Positions 1-8,097 of a stretch of 43,900 nucleotides of DNA are shown here, piece after piece. This DNA comes from Chitinophagales bacterium (lineage in GTDB: Bacteria; Bacteroidota; Bacteroidia; Chitinophagales; Chitinophagaceae): positions 1 to 43,900 of the forward strand of contig JAAFHG010000001.1 in the NCBI GenBank assembly GCA_013297585.1, read 5' to 3'. A program made the translations under genes and the position numbers. Within the stretch, counting starts at the first letter, position 1. Each line of letters opens with the position of its first letter. The notes under the pieces are model-generated. The model saw only the letters and a list, made by a program, of their open reading frames with translations. It made no database searches and was not told where the DNA came from.

Positions 1-222
1 AAGCAAACTGCACAAATAACCTTACATGGTGGCGCCAACGATTTTGGTAGCATTATGCTAGAAGAAAACGTAGTAAGTGCTGCAGGTGCGCCACATAGAT
101 TTACCTACAAAAGTATACAAGAAGCTATTTCAGAAGCAGGCTTTAAACCACAGCTACGCACACAGCAGTACGAGTGGCGAGAAATACCTAGCTTGATTGA
201 AGAACAGGTGATAGATTATTAA
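1..222 (+). CDS. mqnC: Cyclic dehypoxanthinyl futalosine synthase, C-terminal 73 residues (partial)
   Basis: The open frame enters from the left edge and ends in TAA at 220-222. The visible C-terminus carries the pattern GGANDFGSIMLEENVVSAAG, typical of the end of MqnC, the radical-SAM enzyme that cyclises dehypoxanthine futalosine in the futalosine route to menaquinone. The N-terminal part with the CxxxCxxC iron-sulfur site lies outside the window. A terminator hairpin follows at 296-325, so it is probably the last gene of its transcript. The related radical-SAM enzyme MqnE is the main alternative, but the asparagine/aspartate pattern and the short tail fit MqnC better. Confidence 0.8.
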   Translation, partial: KQTAQITLHGGANDFGSIMLEENVVSAAGAPHRFTYKSIQEAISEAGFKPQLRTQQYEWREIPSLIEEQVIDY

Positions 223-239
223 AATTGTCTGAACTTGGA

Positions 240-255
240 CCCGATAGCTATCGGG
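240..255. repeat. 16-bp perfect palindrome CCCGATAGCTATCGGG, copy 1
   Basis: A perfect 16-bp palindrome 17 bp after the mqnC stop. Further copies lie at 2268-2283, 24382-24397, 31038-31053 and 37638-37653, plus a one-mismatch copy at 37616-37631. It lies ahead of the likely mqnC terminator. Confidence 0.95.
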
Positions 256-295
256 TTTGGACGATTTTATCGATTAGAAGGATATACAACATACG

Positions 296-325
296 AAAAG
301 GCTGCTCGGTAACGGGTAGCCTTTT
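296..325 (+). terminator. Likely intrinsic terminator after mqnC
   Basis: The arms AAAAGGCT and AGCCTTTT enclose a smaller CTCG/CGGG stem. The right arm ends in four T. It lies about 75 bp past the mqnC stop. From there to 481 I see no gene and no other structure. Confidence 0.65.
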
Positions 326-481
326 CTGCTTTATATTTTACTTTTTGCAGTGTTCGTTTGTTACATATCTCAGTAGAGATAAAGCAGATGCTATTTCCGC
401 CATACAATATGATACGTTGTTACACTTGAGGTGCTTTTTTTAACTTGTATTTGCGAAATAGGCAGAAGCGCAAAATACCAC

Positions 482-1918
482 CTACTCATTTTCCTCAAAC
501 AATGCATGAACGGCTTTAAGTTCATTTATAATTGTTGGTAATGTATTTGTAAGAATTATTGACTCAATGCCAATTTCGCTTAATAATTCATAATAGTAGA
601 TAACGTAGTTTGTTTCCTTTTTTCTAAGGTGGTACAGTAATTTAATTAAGAAAAGTAGATTGAGTTCTGAAAGTGTAAAGGCTATTGTTTTAGGAAACAA
701 GTCGGTAATATTTTTTGCTTCATATACATACTTATAAGTTACAACATCTGCCTCATTTTCAAATAATTTACGTGCTATAATTGCTAACAATGCCAAGGGA
801 TGTTTATCAGATTGTTGCTGCAATAAACCGATTACTTCTCTATAAAGTTCTGGCTTTTCAGTTGCATTTATATTTTCTAAAACATTATTAACTATTTGTA
901 CATTATCGCTGTGTTCGGCAAGCAAGGCATTAAAATAGGCATCTAGCTTTTCCGCAACTGCTGCATCAAATACATCGCCTTGTTTTGCAACAAATGCTTG
1001 TATTTCGTGCCATTTTTCTTCAAATAGCGAGTAGGCTTCATCATTTACACTTTGTGGTTTGTCTATAGCATTATCAATTAAATCATAATTTATATCGTCA
1101 AATTCATCCTCCAACGTAACATAATCTGGCTGTGTAATGCGCAATATCCTCAATTGCAATTCAAGCATAATATAATTCTGCTCTAGAAATGTACGTTTTT
1201 CAACTTCTTCCTTTAACAATAAATTCTGAAAACTAATATCCCTAACCGTTTCATGTGTAATATCACCTAAGGCATAATCGCTAATGGCGCCATTCTCAAA
1301 TTCATTTAGCAAATCGTTTTCGTTTATATCGTCTATGCCATTTTCGTTTATTACAGTATATGTGTAATTGCCTTCACCAGCATACTTCTTCAATTTTGCA
1401 AGGGCATCTCTAAATTGATTAGCATTATCAACAAGCAAATTTGGGTCGCCATCTTCATCACCAACTGCAATATCAATTAACGGTATTTCATCATTATCTT
1501 CTTCTAAAATATACTTAGAAATTTCAAACTCTGGGTGTGGTTCAATATTAAACTCTCTTGCAAAATCGTGACCTGCATAAACAATGTTATGTGCAAGATT
1601 ATAGTCGATTTCTGTAAATTCATGCATAAAGCCTTCGTATCGTTCCAGCACTTCGGCTTCATCTACATTAAAAAAATAAAACGTGTCTTTAACGCCAAGG
1701 CATAGTAAGTCAATTAAAAACATGCCAGCCGTTACCCTACCATTTACATGCTTACGCAAAACATTTATACTTGCTATTTGGCTTTCTTCCCAATCTTTAT
1801 TAATTAAGCATTTATATATTGGTAAAGACCTTGCTTTTGTTTGAATATACTTTTTTGGGGATAATTGTTGCATAATTCTTGAATAAACGACGTTCGCATT
1901 TGATTGCAAACTAAGCAT
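482..1918 (-). CDS. Conserved-looking acidic protein of unknown function
   Basis: A long open frame of 478 codons. I do not recognise a named domain. The N-terminus contains a basic segment, LSPKKYIQTKARSLPIYKCL (residues 19-38), followed by a hydrophobic stretch GMFLIDLLCLGVKDTFYFFN. Residues 110-330 are very acidic and helix-rich (many D/E, few basic residues). No signal peptide or clear membrane segment is seen, so it is probably cytoplasmic. The second Met (residue 16, position 1873) may be the real start, because residues 1-15 look unlike the rest and begin only about 20 bp from a long hairpin at 1938-1987. It stands alone; the neighbours give no functional hint. Confidence 0.75.
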   Translation of the reverse strand: MLSLQSNANVVYSRIMQQLSPKKYIQTKARSLPIYKCLINKDWEESQIASINVLRKHVNGRVTAGMFLIDLLCLGVKDTFYFFNVDEAEVLERYEGFMHEFTEIDYNLAHNIVYAGHDFAREFNIEPHPEFEISKYILEEDNDEIPLIDIAVGDEDGDPNLLVDNANQFRDALAKLKKYAGEGNYTYTVINENGIDDINENDLLNEFENGAISDYALGDITHETVRDISFQNLLLKEEVEKRTFLEQNYIMLELQLRILRITQPDYVTLEDEFDDINYDLIDNAIDKPQSVNDEAYSLFEEKWHEIQAFVAKQGDVFDAAVAEKLDAYFNALLAEHSDNVQIVNNVLENINATEKPELYREVIGLLQQQSDKHPLALLAIIARKLFENEADVVTYKYVYEAKNITDLFPKTIAFTLSELNLLFLIKLLYHLRKKETNYVIYYYELLSEIGIESIILTNTLPTIINELKAVHALFEENE

Positions 1919-1937
1919 TAGTAAACCATTTATACAT

Positions 1938-1987
1938 ATTCAATAGAAAGATGCTACTCATAAATGAGTAGCATCTTTCTATTGAAT
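1938..1987. terminator. 24-bp perfect inverted repeat with 2-nt loop
   Basis: Two 24-nt arms (1938-1961 and 1964-1987) pair without a mismatch around the loop AA. The sides carry AAAG and CTTT runs, as in bidirectional terminators. It lies about 20 bp upstream of the annotated start of the unknown gene on the minus strand and far from any upstream stop codon. It could be a terminator shielding that gene or a 5' regulatory hairpin. Confidence 0.6.
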
Positions 1988-2012
1988 TAAGTTTCCGCCA
2001 CCCATCTCGGTC

Positions 2013-2222
2013 TCATAGCGCTGCGACTAAGCAAAAAGATGATTCAAAGCAGCCATAGCGAAGATAAACAGTTTTGTTACTAAAAAAGCCCTTTACCGTC
2101 ACTGCTGCGAGGAACGAAGCAGTCTGCATTGCAAAATAAGCTGCTTAGTTATTGTGGTGTATCAGCTTTTCCCCGCAGTGCTATGCAGTCTTGAATTTTT
2201 TTGTTATTTTTTTGTTTCAAGA
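2013..2222. repeat. Dispersed intergenic repeat A, copy 1
   Basis: It shares its outer parts with 4669-4868. The left block begins TCATAGCGCTGCG and continues with AAAGCAGCCATAGCGAAGAT. The right block (2159-2222) begins TATCAGCTTTT and ends in a CTTGAA...TTCAAG stem rich in T. Within the roughly 60-bp right block the two copies differ at about six positions. The middle parts differ. No open frame in it is credible. Together with the hairpin at 1938-1987 and the palindrome at 2268-2283 it fills the gap 1919-2301. Confidence 0.8.
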
Positions 2223-2244
2223 CATAAGTTACAGCTACTAAAAG

Positions 2245-2303
2245 TAAAATCAGTGCTTATCCCTCTACCCGATAGCTATCGGGTCTGCATCATCCGTGTT
2301 CCT
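2245..2303. repeat. Repeat B module with embedded 16-bp palindrome (copy 2 at 2268-2283)
   Basis: The flanks TAAAATCAGTGCTTATCC and CATCCGTGTTCCTAT resemble the flanks at 5811-5880, where the middle is a C-run/G-run hairpin instead of the palindrome CCCGATAGCTATCGGG seen here at 2268-2283. The module overlaps the stop codon of the HxlR gene (2302-2304). Confidence 0.7.
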
Positions 2304-2718
2304 ATCCAATCTGTAGTTGCAATTGCTTCGTAGTTGTACTTATAAACTCATTCTTATCTTTTTGAGCCTCTTTTAGTAATACTTTTAATTCTTCAGGAAT
2401 GGCAAAATATTTTTCTGCCCACAAATGAATTTCTACAATTATTGGTAATAGGTCTATTGCTTTCTGGGTTAGTTTATACAACACTTTTGCCTTGCTGCTA
2501 GGATGTTGTAGCTTTTCAATCAATTTGTTTTCTTCTAGTGCTTGTAATCTAGATGCTAAAATATTGGTGGCTATACCTTCTGCCGATTTTAAAAAGTCGC
2601 CATAAGTTGATTTATTAAAGAACATCATATCTCTAATTATTAGTAGCGACCACTTGTCACCAAATACATCTAACGAACAACTGATAGGGCATTCAGACCT
2701 TTTTTTTACTGTTTCCAT
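2302..2718 (-). CDS. HxlR-family winged-helix transcriptional regulator
   Basis: 138 residues with the HxlR signature at the N-terminus: CPISCSLDVFGDKWSLLIIR (residues 10-29), followed by a winged helix (GDFLKSAEGIATNILASRLQ) and a wing ending in YKLTQKAIDLLPI. Cys10 and Cys14 could be redox- or electrophile-sensing, as in related HypR/YodB proteins; that is inference. The gene is divergent from the SDR gene at 2827, with a 108-bp shared control region containing a repeated ACTTGCAA motif. This suggests it controls the SDR and quinone-oxidoreductase pair. The length is normal for the family. Confidence 0.9.
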   Translation of the reverse strand: METVKKRSECPISCSLDVFGDKWSLLIIRDMMFFNKSTYGDFLKSAEGIATNILASRLQALEENKLIEKLQHPSSKAKVLYKLTQKAIDLLPIIVEIHLWAEKYFAIPEELKVLLKEAQKDKNEFISTTTKQLQLQIG

Positions 2719-2747
2719 TTGTCTATTTACAATTTTTCAAAAAAATT

Positions 2748-2799
2748 ACTTGCAATTTGAAAGTGGTTTATATATTTGCACTTGCAAAATGCAAGCAAA
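2748..2799 (+). promoter_or_regulatory. Promoter and likely HxlR operator in the divergent control region
   Basis: A Bacteroidota-type -7 box TATATTTG lies at 2771-2778 with TTG at 2750-2752, an 18-bp spacer. ACTTGCAA occurs at 2748-2755, over the upstream element. CTTGC-AAAAT-GCAAG, an inverted repeat, occurs at 2781-2795, just past the -7 box. The sites bracket the promoter of the SDR gene, as expected for a repressor. The assignment to the neighbouring HxlR protein is inferred from position. Confidence 0.55.
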
Positions 2800-2826
2800 T
2801 TTATTAATTAACAGTCAAACAATAAA

Positions 2827-3621
2827 ATGAAACAAACTATTTTAATTACCGGGGCTTCTTCGGGCTTTGGCTTGCTAGTGGCAACCAAGCTACACCAAAG
2901 CGGCTACAATGTTATTGGCACAAGTCGTAATCCACAAAAAACAAAAGTGCCATTTACTATGCTAGCTTTAGACATTGCAGATGATAATTCTATTAATGCT
3001 TTTGGCAAAGAGCTGTTTAAGCACATTGCTCAATTAGATGTTTTGATAAACAATGCGGGTTTTTATTTATCGGGGCTTGCAGAGGAAACAAGCATAGAAG
3101 AAGGCAAACGACAACTTGAAACAAATTTTTGGGGAACAATAAAACTTACCAATGAGTTGTTGCCTTATTTAAGAAAACAAAAATTTGGGAAAATTATTAC
3201 CATAGGTTCTATCATGGGTTTACTTAATTTTCCAAGTGGTGCCTATTATGGCGCATCAAAGCATGCATTAGAGGGATACTTTAAAGCTTTACGCTTTGAA
3301 CTACACGAGTTTAATATAAAAGTAGCAATGGTAGAGCCAATGGCTTTTCAAACAAATGTTATCAATAATTCGGTGGCAGCACAAGGAAGAATTAGTGACT
3401 ATAATGCATATAGAGGCAAATTAGAAAAATTTGCAAAAGATTTGGTTGAAAAAGCAGCAGAACCTACACCTGTAATAAATACGATTATAAAACTTGTAGA
3501 GGACAAGAATCCAACGTTTAATCATCCTGTAGGTAAGGGCGCTTCATTGTTTTTGGCAATACAACATTTTGCCTACAAAACATTTGAAAATTCGATTATC
3601 AAAAATATTAACAAATTTTAA
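2827..3621 (+). CDS. SDR-family oxidoreductase
   Basis: 264 residues of a classical short-chain dehydrogenase. The Rossmann motif TGASSGFG is at residues 8-15, the NNAG motif near residue 75, the catalytic Ser in the IGSIMG segment, and YGASK (YxxxK) near residue 140. Substrate unknown; it would use NAD(P)H in the cytoplasm. The start ATG at 2827 lies about 50 bp after a good promoter. The gene is followed after 10 bp by a medium-chain reductase and preceded by a divergent HxlR regulator. The trio looks like an inducible detoxification unit for a carbonyl or quinone compound; that is inference from arrangement. Confidence 0.9.
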   Translation: MKQTILITGASSGFGLLVATKLHQSGYNVIGTSRNPQKTKVPFTMLALDIADDNSINAFGKELFKHIAQLDVLINNAGFYLSGLAEETSIEEGKRQLETNFWGTIKLTNELLPYLRKQKFGKIITIGSIMGLLNFPSGAYYGASKHALEGYFKALRFELHEFNIKVAMVEPMAFQTNVINNSVAAQGRISDYNAYRGKLEKFAKDLVEKAAEPTPVINTIIKLVEDKNPTFNHPVGKGASLFLAIQHFAYKTFENSIIKNINKF

Positions 3622-3631
3622 AATCAATACC

Positions 3632-4636
3632 ATGAAAGCATTTATTGTAAAACAATATAGTAAAAAGGAAAAATTGCACCTTACCGAGGTAGCAGCGCCA
3701 AACATAACAGAAAACGAAGTGCTAGTTCAGATTAATGCTACCGCAATAAACCTACTTGATAGCCTAATAAAAAACGGCGATTTTAAAATATTTCTACCAT
3801 ACAAAACGCCTTTTATAAATGGGCATGATATGGCAGGCGTAATTACTAAAATAGGATCAAAAGTTTCACAGTTTAAGGTTGGTGACGAGGTGTATGCAAG
3901 ACCTGCAGATTATAAAATAGGCACATTTGCAGAATATATTGCCATTAATGAAAAAGATATAGCCTTAAAACCAACCAATGTTTCGATGGAAGAAGCTGCA
4001 TCGATTCCTTTGGTTGGGCTTACTTCCTGGCAGGCATTAGTAGAAATTTCAAACTTAAAAAAGGGGCAAAAAGTATTCATTCAAGCTGGTTCTGGTGGTG
4101 TGGGTACATTTGCTATTCAATTGGCAAAGCACCTTGGGGCATTTGTTGCTACTACAACTAGTGCTGCAAATACAGCTTTGGTTAAAAGCCTTGGGGCAGA
4201 TTTAGTGATAGATTATAAAACACAAGATTTTGCTACAATTTTAAAGGATTATGATGTGGTGTTGCATAGCAATAGAGAAGCAAAAGTGCTTGAAAACTCT
4301 TTGAAAATATTAAAACCTGGTGGCACTTTAGTATCACTTACAGGCCCACCAACACCAGAATTTGCCAAAACATCAGGTTTAGGCTTTCATTTACAAATAT
4401 TAATGAGCCTCTTGAGTATGTCTGTAAGAAGAAAGGCAAAAAAGCTAAATGTGAATTTTAAATTTCTGTTTATGAGAGCTGAGGGAAAACAGCTTACAGA
4501 GATTACAAGGCTGATAGAAGCAGGCATTATTAAACCAGTTATTGACAAAGTTTTTCCTTTTGAGCAAACCAACGAGGCAATGACGTATGTAGAAACAGGG
4601 CGTAGCAAAGGTAAAGTGGTTGTAAAAGTGATATAG
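3632..4636 (+). CDS. Zinc-independent quinone oxidoreductase-like MDR protein
   Basis: An NADP-dependent medium-chain reductase of the quinone-reductase (QOR) type. The start is taken at ATG 3632 (MKAFIVKQYSKKEKL), because the longer frame from 3569 overlaps the SDR gene out of frame and homologues begin with MKAxxxxxYG-like residues. A GroES-like fold runs from residue 1 to about 120 (NGHDMAGVITKIGSKVSQFKVGDEVY), then comes the nucleotide-binding motif SGGVGTFAIQLAKHLGA. The cysteine zinc ligands of alcohol dehydrogenases are absent. The gene is only 10 bp behind the SDR gene and probably cotranscribed. The C-terminus GKVVVKVI is complete. Confidence 0.9.
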   Translation: MKAFIVKQYSKKEKLHLTEVAAPNITENEVLVQINATAINLLDSLIKNGDFKIFLPYKTPFINGHDMAGVITKIGSKVSQFKVGDEVYARPADYKIGTFAEYIAINEKDIALKPTNVSMEEAASIPLVGLTSWQALVEISNLKKGQKVFIQAGSGGVGTFAIQLAKHLGAFVATTTSAANTALVKSLGADLVIDYKTQDFATILKDYDVVLHSNREAKVLENSLKILKPGGTLVSLTGPPTPEFAKTSGLGFHLQILMSLLSMSVRRKAKKLNVNFKFLFMRAEGKQLTEITRLIEAGIIKPVIDKVFPFEQTNEAMTYVETGRSKGKVVVKVI

Positions 4637-4668
4637 TTGCCTATCAAACTAAAATTTCCCACTTGGCC

Positions 4669-4868
4669 TCATAGCGCTGCGGATTAGCAAAAGCAGATAC
4701 AAAGCAGCCATAGCGAAGATGCACAGTAAAATACAAAAGCCATTCATAAGCCTAAGCCCAACAAACAGCCAAAAGACCATAGTAAGCTTCTTCGCTATAG
4801 CGCTGTATCAGCTTTTGCCCGCAGCGCTATGCAGCCTTGAATTTTTTTGTAACTTTTTTGTTTCAAGA
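4669..4868. repeat. Dispersed intergenic repeat A, copy 2
   Basis: The same outer blocks as 2013-2222: TCATAGCGCTGCG at the left, and at the right (4805-4868) TATCAGCTTTTGCCCGCAG ending in the T-rich CTTGAA...TTCAAG stem. It also carries its own internal inverted copies of the word ATAGCG (CTTCGCTATAGCGCTG). It fills most of the gene-free stretch 4637-4967. The small frame 4719-4901 within it is not credible as a gene. Confidence 0.8.
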
Positions 4869-4967
4869 AATGCTCAGCATTCGCGAATTCAGATGAAATA
4901 AACAACAGAAATATGAGCTACAAAAGTTAAAGAGAAAAAGCAGAAGTCCTATTGCGAGTAGGTGCAT

Positions 4968-5570
4968 CTAGTGCAAAATTCCTTCATTAATGAAATCTTC
5001 ACCCGGGTATTCAATAATTGCATTATCAGTTCCAAACTTTAAGCCTAACTCAACAAAAAGCTTTCTAAGCTTTTCTACTTTTTGCGTGCATTTATCACCA
5101 AATGCAACTTTATCAGAGCTTAACTTAAAATTCCCACAATGAAAACATAATAAAATACTTTCTACTAGCCTACCAGATTTATCAAAAAAGAGTATTGCAT
5201 TTCTAGGGAAAAAACATTGCGTAATTGAGCCATAGTTTGGCTTTTGCTTGTAGAAATTATTATAAAGAATATCTGTTAGCTTGCTTTTATGTGCTTTTGT
5301 TAATGTTTTAATCTCAATTAAACTATCCACTAGTAAGCTGTCACCTTTTATTGGATAGTTGAGTCTATGATATCGAAAAGAGACTATCTTAATGGTAGTG
5401 CTAATATTAAATGGATAGAAACGATTTCTTTCTGCTTCAGAATATTTTGATTTGTAAAAACAGTTTAAGTCACCCTTAAGTTTCGGGATTTTAATTTTTT
5501 CAATACTTGCCTGTGCATTTACAATTTGCGAAAGCGAAATGATGAATGATATTAGAATTAATTTTTTCAT
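4968..5570 (-). CDS. Small exported protein of unknown function
   Basis: 200 residues from ATG 5570. The longer frame to 5663 adds 31 residues unlike a signal sequence, whereas MKKLILISFIISLSQIVNAQ at the chosen start is a textbook Sec signal peptide with cleavage after NAQ. The mature part has four or more Cys (including a LLCFHCG segment) and a mixed alpha/beta composition, with no motif I recognise. It probably acts in the periplasm or at the outer membrane. Upstream lies an 11-bp periodic repeat (5641-5695). Confidence 0.75.
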   Translation of the reverse strand: MKKLILISFIISLSQIVNAQASIEKIKIPKLKGDLNCFYKSKYSEAERNRFYPFNISTTIKIVSFRYHRLNYPIKGDSLLVDSLIEIKTLTKAHKSKLTDILYNNFYKQKPNYGSITQCFFPRNAILFFDKSGRLVESILLCFHCGNFKLSSDKVAFGDKCTQKVEKLRKLFVELGLKFGTDNAIIEYPGEDFINEGILH

Positions 5571-5640
5571 GAAATGGCACGCTTTTGTAATGACCACATC
5601 GTACATATAAAAAATAATTTTATTGTATTTACCCAATTGT

Positions 5641-5695
5641 CTTGAAGGGCACTTGAAGCACACTTAAAGCGTAGTTGAAGCACAGTTGAAGCACT
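5641..5695. repeat. Five phased 11-bp units, consensus cTTGAAGCACa
   Basis: The sequence splits without gaps into CTTGAAGGGCA, CTTGAAGCACA, CTTAAAGCGTA, GTTGAAGCACA and GTTGAAGCACT. A related, shorter array is at 15587-15619. Both are followed within about 120 bp by AT-rich DNA with repeated ATTGACTATTG-like words (around 5765-5800 and 15678-15705) and both lie upstream of a minus-strand gene. Confidence 0.8.
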
Positions 5696-5810
5696 AGTAT
5701 ATAGTACCAAATACATTTTAAAGCTACCGCATGTACTATGTTTCTAAAACATCAACCACCATTGTGTATTGAATATTGTACATTGACTATTGCATATTAC
5801 AACTTAACCT

Positions 5811-5880
5811 TAAAATCTGTGCTTATCCATCCAAATATCCCCCTCGGGGGGATTACAGGGGGCTCTGTCATCAGTGTTCC
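5811..5880. repeat. Repeat B module with C-run/G-run hairpin
   Basis: The flanks TAAAATCTGTGCTTATCC and CATCAGTGTTCC match those at 2245-2303. The middle contains CCCCCTCGGGGGG and a further AGGGGG, able to form alternative stems. It lies just past the stop of the Gfo/Idh gene (minus strand) and could end its transcript. A degraded inverted copy of the flanks may lie at 7988-8016. Confidence 0.65.
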
Positions 5881-5893
5881 CATATCTTACCCG

Positions 5894-7195
5894 TCACACT
5901 TTCCACTCTTTTTTTATTGGTCTGTGCAACAGCATATTAGCTTCTTCGTCACCTATAAACTTTTCTTTCGCAGGATTCCATTGTAAACTACGTTGCAGCT
6001 GGTAGGCAATATTGCCAATGTTACAAACCGTTGCTGTTCTGTGTCCTGTTTCTACATCGCAGATAGGTTGGCTTCTTTTTTTAATGGCATCAATAAAATC
6101 TTGATAATGATTGGTGCTTTTATAAACACGTATTTCATTGTCGCCAATCACTTTGGTTTTTAAAGATTCATCAGGCGTTGTTTTTAATACGCCTCTTGCT
6201 ACATATACCTCACCTTTTGTACCAACGAAAGTGCAAGATTGGCTGCCTTTCACTGTTTGATGGGTCATCTTAATACCGTTGGCATATTCATACACTAAAC
6301 CATCTTTTGCATTGGCAATACCAGAAGGATAAGTAAGTTTAACAGGGCCGCTATTATCCATATCCAAGCCCCATTGTGCTATGTCAAACATATGCGCACC
6401 CCAATCGGTCATACTGCCACCGCCAAAATCTTTATAGTTGCGCCAGTTGGGCCACATCTTTGCTTCATATTCAATGGTAGGTGCTAGGTCTTTATGATAA
6501 GGTCTTTCTATCGTGTTAGGTCCTAACCATGCTTGCCAATCCAATCCATCTGGTACAGTTTCACTAGCCAAATCAAAATCTTTCGGTGGTCCGCCAACAT
6601 TAATTTTTACTTCTGTAACATCACCAATGTAGCCGTTACGTACCAATTCAACCGCTTGTCTAAATTCGTTCCACGAACGTTGCATACTACCTGTTTGAAA
6701 AACACGATGGTGTTTTCGAGCAGCGTTCACCATGGCTCTTCCTTCTGCTACGGTTAATGATAGTGGCTTTTCGCAATACACATCTTTACCAGCGGCGCAA
6801 GCCCTTACCGCTGCGGCAGCATGCCAATGATCGGGCAATGCAATAATCACTGCATCCACATCTTTACGTTCTAGTAGCTGCCTAAAATCGGTATAAGCAT
6901 TAATGCTTTTTCTGTCTGTATTGTTTTGCGCTTGATAAAACTTATTGACGTTGGTAATAAAACGTTCTGTTTTTTGCTGAAATACGTCTGATGCAGCAAC
7001 AAATTCTACCTGATTGGTTTTTAAGAAGCTGTTGATTAAACCTGGACTTTGTTTGCCGCAACCAATAAAACCGACATTGAGTTTATCGCTTGGGGCAATA
7101 AAACCTCTGCCCAATACATGGCGAGGTACAATAAAAAAGGCAGACGCGAAAGCAGTAGTTTTCAAAAAACCTCTACGGTTGATGTTTGATTTCAT
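5894..7195 (-). CDS. Tat-exported Gfo/Idh/MocA-family oxidoreductase
   Basis: 433 residues. The N-terminus is a twin-arginine signal (NRRGFLKTTAFASAFFIVP, RR at residues 7-8), so the folded, cofactor-loaded enzyme is sent to the periplasm. The Rossmann domain follows with NVGFIGCGKQ at about residue 39, then the family motif DAVIIALPDHWHA and EKPLSLTVAEG with the conserved EKP lysine. The C-terminal alpha/beta domain includes DWGAHMFDIAQWGL with its His. Members oxidise or rearrange sugars and their derivatives with NAD(P); the substrate cannot be told. The length is normal. The gene appears monocistronic. Confidence 0.92.
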   Translation of the reverse strand: MKSNINRRGFLKTTAFASAFFIVPRHVLGRGFIAPSDKLNVGFIGCGKQSPGLINSFLKTNQVEFVAASDVFQQKTERFITNVNKFYQAQNNTDRKSINAYTDFRQLLERKDVDAVIIALPDHWHAAAAVRACAAGKDVYCEKPLSLTVAEGRAMVNAARKHHRVFQTGSMQRSWNEFRQAVELVRNGYIGDVTEVKINVGGPPKDFDLASETVPDGLDWQAWLGPNTIERPYHKDLAPTIEYEAKMWPNWRNYKDFGGGSMTDWGAHMFDIAQWGLDMDNSGPVKLTYPSGIANAKDGLVYEYANGIKMTHQTVKGSQSCTFVGTKGEVYVARGVLKTTPDESLKTKVIGDNEIRVYKSTNHYQDFIDAIKKRSQPICDVETGHRTATVCNIGNIAYQLQRSLQWNPAKEKFIGDEEANMLLHRPIKKEWKV

Positions 7196-7499
7196 ATGGC
7201 TATGTTTGAAAGATGATTATCAATACCTATTAAGATACTGCCTTTGCTAAAACAGTAAATTCAACGCTATCTATCAGGCTGCCCCATTGCTCAATCTTTA
7301 CCACACTTAGCCTAGTTTGCTTTTACACCTTCGCATACAATCCTTACAGCAATTAATACTTAAGGCAATATAACAAAATATATCATTACCTTAAACGTTT
7401 ATTTACTAAAAGTTGGCGCTCCTACACTAGCAACAGCTTGTATTAAAGGTTAGTAGCTTTGGCATAGCACAAAATTTGTAAGCTACTCACTGCAATCTT
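7196..7499. other. Gene-free stretch, no recognisable element
   Basis: It lies between the start of the Gfo/Idh gene and the stop of the VOC gene, both on the minus strand. I find no credible frame, strong hairpin or member of the repeat families described here. It must hold the Gfo/Idh promoter. Confidence 0.5.
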
Positions 7500-7919
7500 T
7501 TATTCAGTCGCTTGCCCCGCAGGAAATTTACTCATATCCATAAAAAATATTTCCCAGGTATGGCCATCCATATCTTCAATCGTTCGCTGTTGCATAAAGC
7601 CATAATCTTTAAACTCAGCAGGCTCTATACCACCTGTTTTAAGGCCATTATCTACTACTTGGTGTACCTGTTCTACACTATCCATACTTAATGAGAATAG
7701 CCCTGCCAAAGCAGATTTTGTATCAGCTATTGGTTTAGTGGCAAAGGTTTTAAACTTGTCGTGTGATAGCAGCATTACGAAAATGTTGTCGCTCCACACC
7801 ATGCACTTGCCTGCATCATCCGAAAACTGCGGATTGTTCGTAAAGCCTAATGCGGTGTAAAAGTCCATAGATTGTTGCACGTCTTTCACTGCTAAATTGA
7901 TAAATATTTGCTTTGCCAT
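7500..7919 (-). CDS. VOC-superfamily (glyoxalase/bleomycin-resistance-like) protein
   Basis: 139 residues with two beta-alpha-beta-beta-beta modules. The start INLAVKDVQQSMDFYTALGF and the end EDMDGHTWEIFFMD, where the final Glu corresponds to a usual metal-ligand position, are typical of the VOC fold. The C-terminal half (MQQRTIEDMDGHTWEI) resembles the lactoylglutathione-lyase-like proteins common in Bacteroidota. The exact reaction is unknown. It lies downstream of the second SDR gene on the same strand, but a terminator at 8098-8122 separates them. Confidence 0.85.
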   Translation of the reverse strand: MAKQIFINLAVKDVQQSMDFYTALGFTNNPQFSDDAGKCMVWSDNIFVMLLSHDKFKTFATKPIADTKSALAGLFSLSMDSVEQVHQVVDNGLKTGGIEPAEFKDYGFMQQRTIEDMDGHTWEIFFMDMSKFPAGQATE

Positions 7920-8097
7920 GGTATAACTGTTAGTTTAAAAATGTTGTTTGGTAAATGTAAGGTGTGAATGTGACATGCAGAAATAGGAGCACGGATGACG
8001 CAAATGGGATGGATATAGACAAATAGGTATGTTAGGGTGTAGAAGCTTAGTTGCAAATGACTCTAAGTAAGCAACGTGTCTAAGCCTCACACAAAAA

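Noticed and set aside
225..443. Open frame of 72 codons after mqnC
   Set aside because: It overlaps the palindrome and the terminator, has no coding character and no recognisable start signals.
4719..4901. Open frame of 60 codons
   Set aside because: It lies inside dispersed repeat A; the other copy of the repeat has no matching frame.
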